DNA from: Plantactinospora sp039889035
GTDB taxonomy: Bacteria > Actinomycetota > Actinomycetes > Mycobacteriales > Micromonosporaceae
Length of the DNA: 64,000 bases
Direction of reading: 5' to 3'
Assembly: GCA_039889035.1 (NCBI GenBank)
Contig: JBDQQY010000027.1
Location: 62,001-126,000 of the forward strand
In this document: positions 33,596-42,318 of the stretch, in pieces
Numbering within the stretch: position 1 is the stretch's first letter
Layout: each line of letters begins with the position of its first letter
Translations under genes and position numbers: made by a program
The notes under the pieces: generated by a model
The model's database searches: none
Told to the model about the DNA's origin: nothing
The model's input: only the letters and a program-made list of their open reading frames with translations

Positions 33596-36500
33596 TCAGA
33601 TCCCGCCCAGCCGGGCCGGACACGGGTTCACCGGTTCCAGGGTGAAGTCGAGCGTGCTGACCAGGCTGGCCTGGATCTGCTGCCGCTTCACCTGGGGCAC
33701 CCAGCCGTCCCTGGCGACGATGACGTCGTACCGGCCCCTCGGCAGCCACCACGAGTACGCCCCCTTGTCCACGGTGGAGAGCGTGTAACCGGTGGACGGA
33801 TCGCCGACCAGGTTGACCCGGACCGTCGCCGCCAGCGACACCTCGGCGCCGCCGCAGGTCCGGCCGACGACCGTACCCTGGATCTTGCCCCAGGTGCCCG
33901 GCGGGGAGACGTTCATCTCCACCCCGACCACCGGTACCGGATACGGGCTGTCCGCCACCAGGCCGAGTTCGGCGGTGTAGGTGCCGGGCTGGGCGACCCC
34001 GGCCGCCGCGGTGGCGGTCAGGGTGACCGTGACGTTCCGGGATGCCCCGGCGGCCAGGGTGAAGCTGGCCGGCGTGGTGCTCAGCCAGGACGCCTCGCCC
34101 GCCTCCAGGCAGGCTTCCAGCCCACCGAGCCGTTCGGTCTCGGCCGACCCGACGAACGAACTCGGCGAGCCACCCACCTTGTACGCGCCGCAGACGCCGG
34201 CACCCCGGTAGCGGGCGAACTGCGCGTTCGGCAGGTTCACCCAGGCACCGGCCACCGGGTCGTACCCGATCGTCCGGTTGGTCAGCGTCGTCGAGGCCGC
34301 GGTGGCGCCACCGGCCAGCACCAGCATGCCGCCGGCCGCCGCGTACTGGGAGCCCCAGAGGTCGATCGGCATGTCCGGCAGCGAGTCCCAGGCGTCGGTG
34401 GCCGGGTCGTAGACGTAGCCGTTCTTGTACTCCACCGCGCCGACGCCGCCGGCACAGTAGACCTTGCCGCCGATGCCGCCACAGGACATCCAGGAGGAAC
34501 CCTGCGGATAGTCGGCCGCGGTCTCGAACGTGCCGGCGAGCGGGTCGAAGACCGTCACGTCCGGGGTGTCGACGGAACACTCGTTGTCGCCGCAGCCACC
34601 GACGACGTAGAGCTTGCCGCCGCTGGTCGCGAACGCGGCCGCCGCCCGGGGCGCCGGGTTGGTCACCCCGGGCAGGGTGCTCCAGGTCCCGCTGGCCGGG
34701 TTGAACATGTCGACCGTGGCCACCGGGGCCGAGCCGGCACCCCAGCCGCCGATCGCGTAGATCCGGCCGTTCAGCGCGGCGACCGCCGGCTTCGAGCGCG
34801 CGGTCGGCATGTCCGGCAGCGCGGTCCAGACGTTGGTCGCCGGGTCGTAGACCCAGGTCTTGCGCTCGTTGCCGGTGTCGGCACCGCCACCGATCGAGTA
34901 GACCTTGCCGTCCAGGGTCACCGCCGAGTTGTCGTAGACCGACGCCGGGAGGTTCGCCACCCGGGTCCACGCCTCGTCGACCAGCGGCGCGGCGGCGGCG
35001 GTACCGGTGCCGGGCCCGTACGCGGTCCCGGTGCGGCTCTGGCTCAGCCCCTTCATCTTGTGTTCCACCAGCTCGGCGCCCTTCGCCGAGAGCTGGCTGA
35101 ACCGGGCCGCCCGCTCCATCGCCTGCACCGTGGCCGGCGCGTTGCCGGTGTTCGTCACCGTGAGGGTGACGTTCCGGGTGCTGCCGTACGGCTGGTGCAG
35201 TTCCAGGGCGTTCGAGGTGACCGTCAGCCGGGCCGCCTTGAGCGCGAAGTCGGCCCGCCGGGTGGCGTCCGCCGGCACCGTCACCTGCTTGGTGAACCCC
35301 CGGTACGGCGACAGGCTGGCGGTGAACGGCTGCGCCCCGGTCAGGCCGGAGAAGAGCCAGTAGAAGCCGTCCGGGATGTTCGGGTCGTCCGGGGTCGGCG
35401 CCGACACGCCCTTGTCGGCCGGCTGGTTGTCGCTGACCACCGTGACACCGTTCAACGGCGCGCCGGTGTTGGCGTCGGTGGTGAAGCCGGCGACCAGGCC
35501 GCCCGGCTTCGGGGTGCAGGTCCGGTTGACGAGCTGGACGTTGTCCACCTGCCACCACCAGGCGAAGGTGCCGTTGAACCGGAACCGCACCCGGGTGTTG
35601 GCCGCACCGGCCGCCGGGTCCAGCGGTACCTCCTCGACCCGTGGGCCACGCCGGCTGACCGTCTGGTGCCAGACGTTGGTCCAGGTCGTACCGCCGTCGG
35701 TGGAGACGTCGACATCGGCGGTGTCGCTGACCCCGACCGCCCGCCAGTCGCTGTTGAAGCGCAGCAGCGGCGCACCCGTCGCCGAGAAGTCCAGCGCCGG
35801 GGTGACCAGGTCGGTGTCCTGGGTGTTGCCGCTGCCGAGGTTGTCACTGTCGACGATCGCGAAGTTGCCGGTGCCGCCGGTCAGGTTGGTCCGGCCAGCC
35901 GGGTCGTCGAACGCCCAGCCGCCCTTGTCGGTCCGGTTCACCACCGACCAGCCGGCCGGGGCCGAGCTGCCGTCGAAGCTCTCCGTCAGCAGCGGGTCGC
36001 TGACCCCGGCCGCGTAGCCGGCGGCGGTGCAGGCCGGCAGCACGGTGGCACTGATGTCGACGGTCTTCGAGCCGGTGCCGACCGCCACCTCGGTGCTGAC
36101 CGGCCGGTAGCCGGGGTAGAGGACCGTGGTGTCGAGCTGGTAGGTGGCGCTGCCGGGGACGGTGAACGAGTAGGCGCCGGTCACCGGGTTGGTGAAGACC
36201 GGGTCGCCGGGCCGGCCGGAGACCTGGATCTTCGCGTACAGCGGCCAGCCGTGCCCGGAGCCGTCGGTGACCTTGCCGGCGACGGTGACCATCCGGGCCG
36301 TGGCGAGGGCGAAGTTCTGGGTGAGTACGTCGCCCCGGGCCACGGTCACGGTGGCGGCGCCGGGGTTGAAGCCGTACCCGCTGGCGGTCAGTTCGTGGGT
36401 GCCGACCGGCAGCACCAGCGCGTACCGGCCGTCCGCGTCGGTGACCGTGTTGAACTCGCCGGTACGTACCTCGGCGCCCGCGACCGGGTCCCCGGTGCTG

Positions 36501-37990
36501 GCGCTGGTGACGGTGCCGGTGACCCGGCCGGAGTCGCCGCGCGGCGCCGCCTCGACCGCCTGGTACGCGTTGAGCCGGCCCTCGCCGAAGGTGTTGTTGT
36601 CGTCGACGGTGCCGCCGCAGGTGAGTGCGTCGACGTCGGTGGCGGTGTCGTCGAGCAGCCGTTCGGTGGCCGGGATGTTGCGCTTCAGCCCGGGTGCGGC
36701 CGACCAGATCAGCGCGACGGTGGCGGAGACGTGCGGTGCCGCCATCGAGGTGCCGCTGCCCGTCCCGTAGCCGTTGCCGGGCAGGCTGGACCGGACGTTG
36801 CTGCCCGGCGCGGCGATGTTCGGCTTGACCGAACCGTCGATGCTGGACGTACCCCGGCCGGAGAAGCTGGAGACGTTGTTGTTGCTGTCGTAGGACCCGG
36901 CCGCGTAGGTCAGGGGGTAGTCGCCGGGGTTCTCGGTGGTGTTGCAGCCCGGCCCGTCGTTGCCGGCGGAGAAGCTGGGGAAGATGCCGGCGGCCCGCCA
37001 GGAGACCACGGTCTGCTTGTACCACTCGTCGTCGCGGCCGCCGCCCCAGGAGTTGTTGACGATGTCCGGGGCCAGGTCGGGCCGGGCGTTCTGCCCGTTC
37101 AGGTCGGTCGGGGCGAGCACCCACTGGCCGGCGGCGAGCAGAGAGGCGTCGGAGCAGTTGTTGGTCTCGCAGCCCTTGGCGGCGATCCACCGGGCCCCGG
37201 GCGCCACGCCGATCTGGTTGCCGGCACCGTCGTCGCCGACCATCGTGCCCATGGTGTGCGTACCGTGGCCGTTGTTGTCGCACGGCGCCGGGCTGGCACA
37301 GACCTCGGCCGGGTCGAACCAGTTGTAGTTGTGCTCGAAGCCGCCGCCGGTGTTGCCCCGGTAGGAGTTGCGCAGTGCCGGGTGGTCGAACTGCACCCCA
37401 CTGTCGATGTTGGCGACGACCACGTCCTCGCCCCGGGTGTCGAACTCGGACCAGACCCGGGGCGCCTCGATGTTGTCGATGTTCCACTCGACCGCGTTCG
37501 TACCGGTGTCGGTGGTGGCGCGGAACGGCTCGGGCTTGATCAGTTCGTAGGTACGACTCGGTTCGATGCTCTGCACGTCGTCCCGGGCCGCGATCGCGTC
37601 GAGCAGGGCGCGGTCGCCCTCCACCCGCAACACGTTGGCGATCCAGTACGACCGGTACGTCGCGCCGCGCTTGTCCAGTTCGGCGCGGAGGTCGCGCTGG
37701 CTGCGCTCCGCGGTGGCGGTGAGCGTCCGGTAGACCGCGGTGGCCCGGTCGGCGTCGGCCAGCTTCGCCGCTCCGCTCAGCTCGGCGCGTTCTCGCAGGT
37801 AGACGGTGAACGTGGTGCTGCCTTCGGCGGCGAGTTCGGCGAGCAGTTCCCGGTTCACCTCCGCCTCGGGCCCGGCCGCCGTGGCGACCGCGGGCTGCGC
37901 GGTGACGCCGAGCAGCACGGCGGCCGCGGCGGCCACCAGGCGCCAGCGTCTCGGCCTTCGGGCCCAGCTCCGTCCGGAACGATGCGGCAT
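33596..37990 (-). CDS. Giant secreted subtilase with Kelch beta-propeller
   Basis: About 1464 residues. A signal peptide (residues 1-40) and an I9-like propeptide precede an S8 domain with Asp196 (VVVANIDSGV), His242 (NGHGTHTMG) and Ser415 (SGTSMAAPH). Then come two carboxypeptidase-regulatory-like repeats (VTGTVTSASTGDPVAGAEV), a jelly-roll domain with a DxD-type DTADVDVSTDGG region, a third regulatory-like domain, five or six Kelch repeats (about 1005-1270, for example GKVYSIGGGADTG and WTALPDMPTARSKPAV), an Ig-like block and a last regulatory-like domain. No sortase signal. Start ATG at 37990 has GGGGGAGGA four bases upstream. Substrate unknown. Confidence 0.9.
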   Translation of the reverse strand: MPHRSGRSWARRPRRWRLVAAAAAVLLGVTAQPAVATAAGPEAEVNRELLAELAAEGSTTFTVYLRERAELSGAAKLADADRATAVYRTLTATAERSQRDLRAELDKRGATYRSYWIANVLRVEGDRALLDAIAARDDVQSIEPSRTYELIKPEPFRATTDTGTNAVEWNIDNIEAPRVWSEFDTRGEDVVVANIDSGVQFDHPALRNSYRGNTGGGFEHNYNWFDPAEVCASPAPCDNNGHGTHTMGTMVGDDGAGNQIGVAPGARWIAAKGCETNNCSDASLLAAGQWVLAPTDLNGQNARPDLAPDIVNNSWGGGRDDEWYKQTVVSWRAAGIFPSFSAGNDGPGCNTTENPGDYPLTYAAGSYDSNNNVSSFSGRGTSSIDGSVKPNIAAPGSNVRSSLPGNGYGTGSGTSMAAPHVSATVALIWSAAPGLKRNIPATERLLDDTATDVDALTCGGTVDDNNTFGEGRLNAYQAVEAAPRGDSGRVTGTVTSASTGDPVAGAEVRTGEFNTVTDADGRYALVLPVGTHELTASGYGFNPGAATVTVARGDVLTQNFALATARMVTVAGKVTDGSGHGWPLYAKIQVSGRPGDPVFTNPVTGAYSFTVPGSATYQLDTTVLYPGYRPVSTEVAVGTGSKTVDISATVLPACTAAGYAAGVSDPLLTESFDGSSAPAGWSVVNRTDKGGWAFDDPAGRTNLTGGTGNFAIVDSDNLGSGNTQDTDLVTPALDFSATGAPLLRFNSDWRAVGVSDTADVDVSTDGGTTWTNVWHQTVSRRGPRVEEVPLDPAAGAANTRVRFRFNGTFAWWWQVDNVQLVNRTCTPKPGGLVAGFTTDANTGAPLNGVTVVSDNQPADKGVSAPTPDDPNIPDGFYWLFSGLTGAQPFTASLSPYRGFTKQVTVPADATRRADFALKAARLTVTSNALELHQPYGSTRNVTLTVTNTGNAPATVQAMERAARFSQLSAKGAELVEHKMKGLSQSRTGTAYGPGTGTAAAAPLVDEAWTRVANLPASVYDNSAVTLDGKVYSIGGGADTGNERKTWVYDPATNVWTALPDMPTARSKPAVAALNGRIYAIGGWGAGSAPVATVDMFNPASGTWSTLPGVTNPAPRAAAAFATSGGKLYVVGGCGDNECSVDTPDVTVFDPLAGTFETAADYPQGSSWMSCGGIGGKVYCAGGVGAVEYKNGYVYDPATDAWDSLPDMPIDLWGSQYAAAGGMLVLAGGATAASTTLTNRTIGYDPVAGAWVNLPNAQFARYRGAGVCGAYKVGGSPSSFVGSAETERLGGLEACLEAGEASWLSTTPASFTLAAGASRNVTVTLTATAAAGVAQPGTYTAELGLVADSPYPVPVVGVEMNVSPPGTWGKIQGTVVGRTCGGAEVSLAATVRVNLVGDPSTGYTLSTVDKGAYSWWLPRGRYDVIVARDGWVPQVKRQQIQASLVSTLDFTLEPVNPCPARLGGI

Positions 37991-38305
37991 GGTTCCTCCC
38001 CCACAGTTCGGCGTCCCGAGCCGTCCCGGGAGCCAGTTCCCCCAGCTCCGGGATGCCCGGATGCTGCCGCGCGCGTGGGTCCGACGTTTGCTTACGGACT
38101 GCGCCCCCCACATCGGCTTGGAGTAATGCTCTTGCTCCCCGGGGTGGTGATCAATGCCCGATGTCGGCCAGTATCTAGGCAGTAACTAGGCGTATCTCGG
38201 TCAGGAGTGAGCCGAATGCCTTACATCGGTTAGCGTCGCTGTTGACTCGCCCGGTCAAACCCGTTTGGCTAGGGTCCGCAGCCGACGGGGGAGGAGTGGA
38301 GCGAG
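37991..38305. promoter_or_regulatory. Divergent promoter region between Kelch-subtilase and orphan regulator
   Basis: 315 bases without a gene. It carries an 11-bp direct repeat array (38169-38200). TTGACT at 38242 and TAGGGT at 38270-38275 are promoter-like but 22 bases apart, so no promoter is firmly placed. Confidence 0.5.
38169..38200 (+). repeat. Direct repeats of 11 bp, possible OmpR-type operator
   Basis: CAGTATCTAGG (38169-38179) and CAGTAACTAGG (38180-38190) adjoin, followed by a degenerate CGTATCTCGG. Tandem repeats at about one helical turn are the usual target layout of OmpR-family dimers. Confidence 0.6.
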
Positions 38306-38779
38306 GTGGCAAGCGGAGAAGTCCCGCTCGTCGTGTGCGTGTCGACCGACGTTGCGGTGCGGGAACGGGTGGTTCGACGACTCGACGACTTCGGTACGGT
38401 CGTGATCTGTTCGGACCTGTCCGAGTTGCGGGCAATGTTGTTTCCAATGGTTGGCAACGCGACGGATTCCGAACCGGGGCCGGTGAACCTCGGTGACCTG
38501 TCCGTCGACCCGGGCGGCCACCTGGTCACCTGGCGAGGCGAGCCACTGGCGCTGACCCGGCTGGAGCGGGAACTGCTGGCCCGGCTGGCCAGCGCGCCGC
38601 TCGGGGTGTGGACGTACGAGCGGCTGTTCGCGTCGGTCTGGGGCGGCGCCTACCTCGGCGACACCGCCATCCTGCACTCCGCGGTGAAGCGGCTGCGCCG
38701 CAAGCTGCGGGCCGTCGAGGGCGGGCCGCAGGTGCAGACCGTACGCGGCGTCGGCTACCGGCTCGCCCCTGGACACTGA
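38306..38779 (+). CDS. Orphan winged-helix (OmpR/PhoB-type) regulator
   Basis: A 157-residue protein. Residues about 62-155 form a trans_reg_C winged helix (LTRLERELLARLASAPLG, YERLFASVWGG, VKRLRRKLRAVEG, VQTVRGVGYRLAPG). The N-terminal 55 residues look like a shortened receiver (VVCVSTDVAVRERVVRRL) without phosphorylation Asp or the later switch residues. So it probably does not receive a phosphate from a kinase. GGGGGAGGAG precedes the GTG. It is divergent from the Kelch-subtilase with direct repeats between. Confidence 0.85.
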   Translation: MASGEVPLVVCVSTDVAVRERVVRRLDDFGTVVICSDLSELRAMLFPMVGNATDSEPGPVNLGDLSVDPGGHLVTWRGEPLALTRLERELLARLASAPLGVWTYERLFASVWGGAYLGDTAILHSAVKRLRRKLRAVEGGPQVQTVRGVGYRLAPGH

Positions 38780-38800
38780 CCGGGGGGCCACCGTGCCACC

Positions 38801-39676
38801 ATGTCGGGCGTGAGCATCGACGCCCCGACATCGGCCTGGCCCGGCCAGCCGGCCCCTCCGGCCCCGCCCCGGGGGCGGCGCTGGCTGCTCGCCGGCCTGG
38901 TGGGCTGGGGCGCGCTGCTGCTGGTGCTCACCCTCGTCTCGGTCTACGGCGACGAGCCGACCGTGAAGGAGCAGCGGACGATCGAGCAGGCCGAACCGGT
39001 GCTGGACCGGGCCCTCGGTGAACTCGTCGCGGCAGCCGGCCCGGACGTCGCCGTCGAGATCGCCGGACGACCGGTACGTGACGACTGCGAACTCACCGTC
39101 GTCCGGGACGGCGCGTCGCTGGACGCGGCGGTGGTCGTGCACGCCCCGGACGCGGACGTACCCGCACTGCTGGACCGGATCGCAGACCGGCTGCCGGCGG
39201 CGTACGGAGCCAGGGTCCGGCACAGTGCCGACGGCGGCACCCACGCGCTGCGCGCCGACGCGGGTGAGTTCGTGGCGATCGAAGGCGGTCAGGCCGGGCC
39301 CGGTGTGGTCGAGTTGACCGTCGACACCGGCTGCCGACCGGTCTCCGGCGACCCGGAGGAGCGGGCCGCTCCGCCGCTGCCGCCGGCCGAGCCGGATCCG
39401 CTCCGGGTGCTCGGCGTACTCGGCGCGGCCGAGCCGAGCCCGGTCGAGCTGGTCGCCGCGCGCTGCCCGGGGCAGGGCACCACCTGGACCGCACGCGCCA
39501 CCGGCCGGGGCGTGCCGGCCGGTCTACCGAGCGCCGCGCTGCCCCGGCCGGCCGGCGCCGTCGTGGTTGCCGACACCCCCGAGCTGTACGCGTACCGCAG
39601 CGGCCCGGTGAGCGTGGTGGTCGAGAGCGGCGACGGCCGGATCCGGGTCGCGGTCAGTACCGGCTGTGCTCGGTAA
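38801..39676 (+). CDS. Hypothetical single-pass membrane protein
   Basis: A 291-residue protein: short Pro-rich cytoplasmic part, one helix (residues about 27-47, LLAGLVGWGALLLVLTLVSV), then an extracellular region of about 240 residues with four cysteines (DDCELTVV, DTGCRP, ARCPGQG, STGCAR) that could form two disulfides. It follows the winged-helix regulator by 21 bases and may be co-transcribed. A GTG at 38810 could also be the start. No family recognised. Confidence 0.7.
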   Translation: MSGVSIDAPTSAWPGQPAPPAPPRGRRWLLAGLVGWGALLLVLTLVSVYGDEPTVKEQRTIEQAEPVLDRALGELVAAAGPDVAVEIAGRPVRDDCELTVVRDGASLDAAVVVHAPDADVPALLDRIADRLPAAYGARVRHSADGGTHALRADAGEFVAIEGGQAGPGVVELTVDTGCRPVSGDPEERAAPPLPPAEPDPLRVLGVLGAAEPSPVELVAARCPGQGTTWTARATGRGVPAGLPSAALPRPAGAVVVADTPELYAYRSGPVSVVVESGDGRIRVAVSTGCAR

Positions 39677-39721
39677 CGGCGCATTCCGGGTCGCCCCCAG
39701 GCAGGCACTTCCCGGTTCGGG

Positions 39722-39761
39722 GTGATACCAGGATGTCATCGTGACGACACGGTGGTATCAC
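39722..39761. terminator. Large inverted repeat between converging genes
   Basis: GTGATACCA (39722-39730) and TGGTATCAC (39753-39761) are a perfect 9-bp pair; the flanks extend the stem with a bulge. It lies between a plus-strand and a minus-strand stop codon, so a shared terminator is the simplest reading. Confidence 0.6.
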
Positions 39762-39816
39762 GCCCGAAAGGCATGTACCTGCGCGGCCCGCTCGGTTCCC
39801 GGAGTCCCCGGGGGCG

Positions 39817-40179
39817 CTAATAGACCAGCGCCTGGGCGCCGTCCGCCATCGCCTCCTCGACGAAGACCGCCGCCCCGGCGATGCGTACCCCGGGCAGCAC
39901 GTCGGACTCGCCGATCTCCCGGCGGGCGGCGCACTGGGTGCAGACCGTGACCCGGCCGCTGCTCAGGATCACGTGCAGCAGCTCGGCCAGCGGCGCGGAG
40001 TGCGGCAGTTCGAACTCCTCGGCCCGGCCGGGCAGCGCGAACCAGCTCGACTCACCGGTCAGCCAGAGCGACACGTCGACGCCGGACGCGACCGCGGTGG
40101 CGGCGACGGTGAACGCCTGGGCGCAGCGTTCCGGCGAATCCGAACCGGCGGTGGCCTTGACGACCAGGGTACGAGCCAT
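39817..40179 (-). CDS. DsrE-family protein
   Basis: A 120-residue DsrE/peroxiredoxin-like protein: LVVKATAGSDSPERCAQAF at the N-terminus, a VDVSLWLTGESSW beta strand and VTVCTQCAARREIGESDVLPG with a CxxC pair, which could serve in sulfur relay or redox. ATG at 40179 follows a minus-strand TATGCT by six bases (leaderless). Its promoter overlaps head-to-head with that of the 34-residue peptide gene. Confidence 0.85.
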   Translation of the reverse strand: MARTLVVKATAGSDSPERCAQAFTVAATAVASGVDVSLWLTGESSWFALPGRAEEFELPHSAPLAELLHVILSSGRVTVCTQCAARREIGESDVLPGVRIAGAAVFVEEAMADGAQALVY

Positions 40180-40185
40180 GCCGCC

Positions 40186-40195
40186 AGCATAGGAT
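40186..40195. promoter_or_regulatory. Overlapping divergent -10 boxes
   Basis: On the minus strand TATGCT (40191-40186) serves the DsrE gene, and on the plus strand TAGGAT (40190-40195) serves the peptide gene. The two boxes share two base pairs, so only one polymerase can occupy the site. Confidence 0.55.
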
Positions 40196-40204
40196 CTACC
40201 CGTC

Positions 40205-40309
40205 ATGGTTACCGAGATTGGGTTCGTCAGCCTGCTGGTCGCGGGTTTCGGCGCGCTCGCCGGTTACCTGGTCTACTTGGCCGTGAGAATTTCGAGAGGA
40301 CGTTGGTGA
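40205..40309 (+). CDS. 34-residue membrane peptide
   Basis: A short reading frame: MVTEIGFVSLLVAGFGAL, a hydrophobic stretch of about 22 residues, then a basic end (RISRGRW). One membrane helix with a positive C-terminus. A closely similar peptide precedes the nitrobindin gene in other actinomycetes, to my memory. The ATG lies nine bases after TAGGAT. Role unknown; 55 bases separate it from nitrobindin. Confidence 0.65.
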   Translation: MVTEIGFVSLLVAGFGALAGYLVYLAVRISRGRW

Positions 40310-40364
40310 GTGCGAGGAGTGAGCCGGGTTTGCGAGCCCCGCAGTCACGAACGGAAGGGACGCT

Positions 40365-40958
40365 GTGAGCGACAACCCCATCGAGCCGCCGCCCTGGCTG
40401 AACGCGCCGCCGGTCGACCCGTACCCGTACGAGGAGACGTACGACCTGCGCAAGGGGCCGGACCTGCACCCGGCGCTGCTCGGCCTGCTGCCGTACGTCG
40501 GACTCTGGCGCGGGCGGGGGCGGGGCGGCTTCCCCAGCATCGAGGACTTCGACTACGCCCAGGAGATCCGGATCACCCACGACGGGCGACCGTTCCTCCA
40601 CTACGAGTCCCGGGCCTGGATCCTGGACGAGCAGAGCCGGCCGGTCCGGCCCGCCGGTCGTGAGGTCGGCTGGTGGCGGGCCGTACTCGACGCCGACGGC
40701 AGGGGCACCGACGAGCTGGAGGTCATGCTCGCCACCCCGACCGGGGTGATGGAGCTCTACCTCGGCAAGGTCACCGGCACCCGGGTCGAGATCGCCACCG
40801 ACGCGGTGCTGCGTACCTCGACCGCCAAGGAGGTCACCGCCGGGCACCGGCTCTTCGGCATCGTCGAGGGGGCCCTGCTCTACGCCCAGGAGATGGCCGC
40901 GGTCGGGCACCCGCTCTCCCCGCACCTCTCCGCCCGGCTGATCCGGGTCGGCGGCTGA
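40365..40958 (+). CDS. Nitrobindin-like heme-binding beta-barrel protein (FABP/DUF1794)
   Basis: A 197-residue protein. The signature GLWRGRGRGGFPSIEDF (about residues 47-63) is the nitrobindin GxWxGxG motif, and the late MAAVGHPLSPHLSARL contains the His expected to bind heme iron. Nitrobindins bind ferric heme and convert peroxynitrite to nitrate or sense NO. The mycobacterial relative is Rv0813c, beside cysA2/sseC. GTG start. Confidence 0.88.
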   Translation: MSDNPIEPPPWLNAPPVDPYPYEETYDLRKGPDLHPALLGLLPYVGLWRGRGRGGFPSIEDFDYAQEIRITHDGRPFLHYESRAWILDEQSRPVRPAGREVGWWRAVLDADGRGTDELEVMLATPTGVMELYLGKVTGTRVEIATDAVLRTSTAKEVTAGHRLFGIVEGALLYAQEMAAVGHPLSPHLSARLIRVGG

Positions 40959-40968
40959 CGGCCACCGT

Positions 40969-41829
40969 TCAGCGCGGCGGGACGGGGAAGCCGAGCAGGT
41001 CGGCCAGTACGGCGGTGTGCGGCGAGGCGGCCAGCGGCACCCCGTCCAGCTCGCGGACCTCGGCGAGGCCGCGTACCGACGAGGTGAACCAGACCCCGTC
41101 GGTGGTGTGCAGCTCGGCGGGGGTGACCAGGCGGCGGACCGCCGTCCAGCTCAGCTCGTCGGCCTGCCGGAGCAGCCAGTCGGCGGTCACCCCGGACAGG
41201 ACGCCGGTCTGCTCCGCCGGTACGGTGCACAGCTCCTCGCCGGTCAGCCAGACCAGGTTGGCGGTCGGCCCCTCCAGGGCGTACCCGTCGGTCGAGGTCC
41301 AGAGGACGTCGTGCACGCCGCTGGCGGCGGCCCAGCGCCGGGCGGCCGCACTCAGCGCGTACGACAGGGTCTTGAGCCCGCCGAGCAGCCACGGCCGGCC
41401 GGCGCGGGCGTCGGCGGCGATCCCGAGCGACAGGGTCGCCACCCGGATGCCGTCCCGCCGGGCCTGCCGGGACGCGTCCGGCACCCGGGAGAGGGTGGCG
41501 TAGACGGTCGGTTCCGTGCCGCCCTCCGGTCCCCGGGTGCAGACCAGCCGCAGCGCCCCCTCGGTCCCGATCGGCCAGCCGGCACAGGCGGTGTCGAGCA
41601 GTTCGCGCAGCTCGTCGGTGCCGGGCAGCGGCAGCTCCAGCGCCGCCGCCGACCGGGCCAGCCGGGCCAGGTGCTCCCCGACCAGCCAGGGGCGGCCGGC
41701 CCGGACGTGCATCGTCTCGAAGAGCCCGTCACCCCGGAGTACGCCCCGGTCGTCGGCCCGGATCAGTGGCTCGTCAGCCGGCACCACGCCCCGGCCGAGT
41801 ACGGCGACGACCGGCTGCTCGCTCGACAT
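40969..41829 (-). CDS. Class IV aminotransferase / aminodeoxychorismate lyase
   Basis: A 286-residue PLP enzyme of fold type IV: RGVLRGDGLFETMHVRAGRP, the Schiff-base Lys153 in GGLKTLSYALS, and YALEGPTANLVWLTG. Family members are 4-amino-4-deoxychorismate lyase (PabC, folate), branched-chain or D-amino acid aminotransferases. PabC is favoured because a folate-dependent YgfZ protein lies nearby, but this is weak. ATG at 41829 follows a minus-strand TACCCT by seven bases (leaderless). Confidence 0.85.
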   Translation of the reverse strand: MSSEQPVVAVLGRGVVPADEPLIRADDRGVLRGDGLFETMHVRAGRPWLVGEHLARLARSAAALELPLPGTDELRELLDTACAGWPIGTEGALRLVCTRGPEGGTEPTVYATLSRVPDASRQARRDGIRVATLSLGIAADARAGRPWLLGGLKTLSYALSAAARRWAAASGVHDVLWTSTDGYALEGPTANLVWLTGEELCTVPAEQTGVLSGVTADWLLRQADELSWTAVRRLVTPAELHTTDGVWFTSSVRGLAEVRELDGVPLAASPHTAVLADLLGFPVPPR

Positions 41830-41886
41830 CCTGCCGAGGGTAGCGGCCGAGGAGTCGTACTCGCCGGGGCGCACTATGCTTTGTCG

Positions 41887-42318
41887 GTGTCGGAATCGTC
41901 ACTTGCGGAGATGCTGCGTTCCCGCGGACTGCGGTTGACGGCGCAGCGGCAGTTGGTCCTCGAAGCCGTGATGGAGCTCGGGCACGCCACCCCCGAGCAG
42001 GTGCACTCGGCGGTCCGCGAGGTCGCCGCCGGAGTGAACATCACCACGATCTACCGGACCTTGGAACTACTCGAACGCCTCGGACTTGTTACCCATACGC
42101 ACCTGTCCCATGGGTCACCGACGTACCACGCCGCGGGTGAGGACACCCACGTGCACCTGGTGTGCCGGATCTGCGGGGCGGTGGACGAGGTCGATCCGGA
42201 GGTCTTCGGGCCGCTCTGCGACAAGCTCGCGGCCGAACGGGGCTTCCAGGTCGACATCGGGCACGTGGCGCTCTTCGGCGTCTGCGGGCGGAGCGACTGC
42301 GAGGAGCGGCGAGAATGA
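41887..42318 (+). CDS. Fur-family metalloregulator
   Basis: A 143-residue regulator: winged helix (LRLTAQRQLVLEAVMELGH, NITTIYRTLELLERLGLV), then a metal domain with His-rich HVHLVC and two pairs of Cys (93/96 and 133/138) for structural zinc. Regulatory-site ligands such as H69, H71, E85 and H88 are present, but sequence alone does not tell Fur from Zur or PerR. GTG at 41887 lies six bases after -10 TATGCT (41875-41880). Its stop overlaps ygfZ by four bases. Confidence 0.9.
   Translation: MSESSLAEMLRSRGLRLTAQRQLVLEAVMELGHATPEQVHSAVREVAAGVNITTIYRTLELLERLGLVTHTHLSHGSPTYHAAGEDTHVHLVCRICGAVDEVDPEVFGPLCDKLAAERGFQVDIGHVALFGVCGRSDCEERRE

Noticed and set aside
32570..38185. 1871-codon plus-strand frame opposite the Kelch-subtilase
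   Set aside because: The subtilase on the minus strand has full domains; this frame is compositional shadow.
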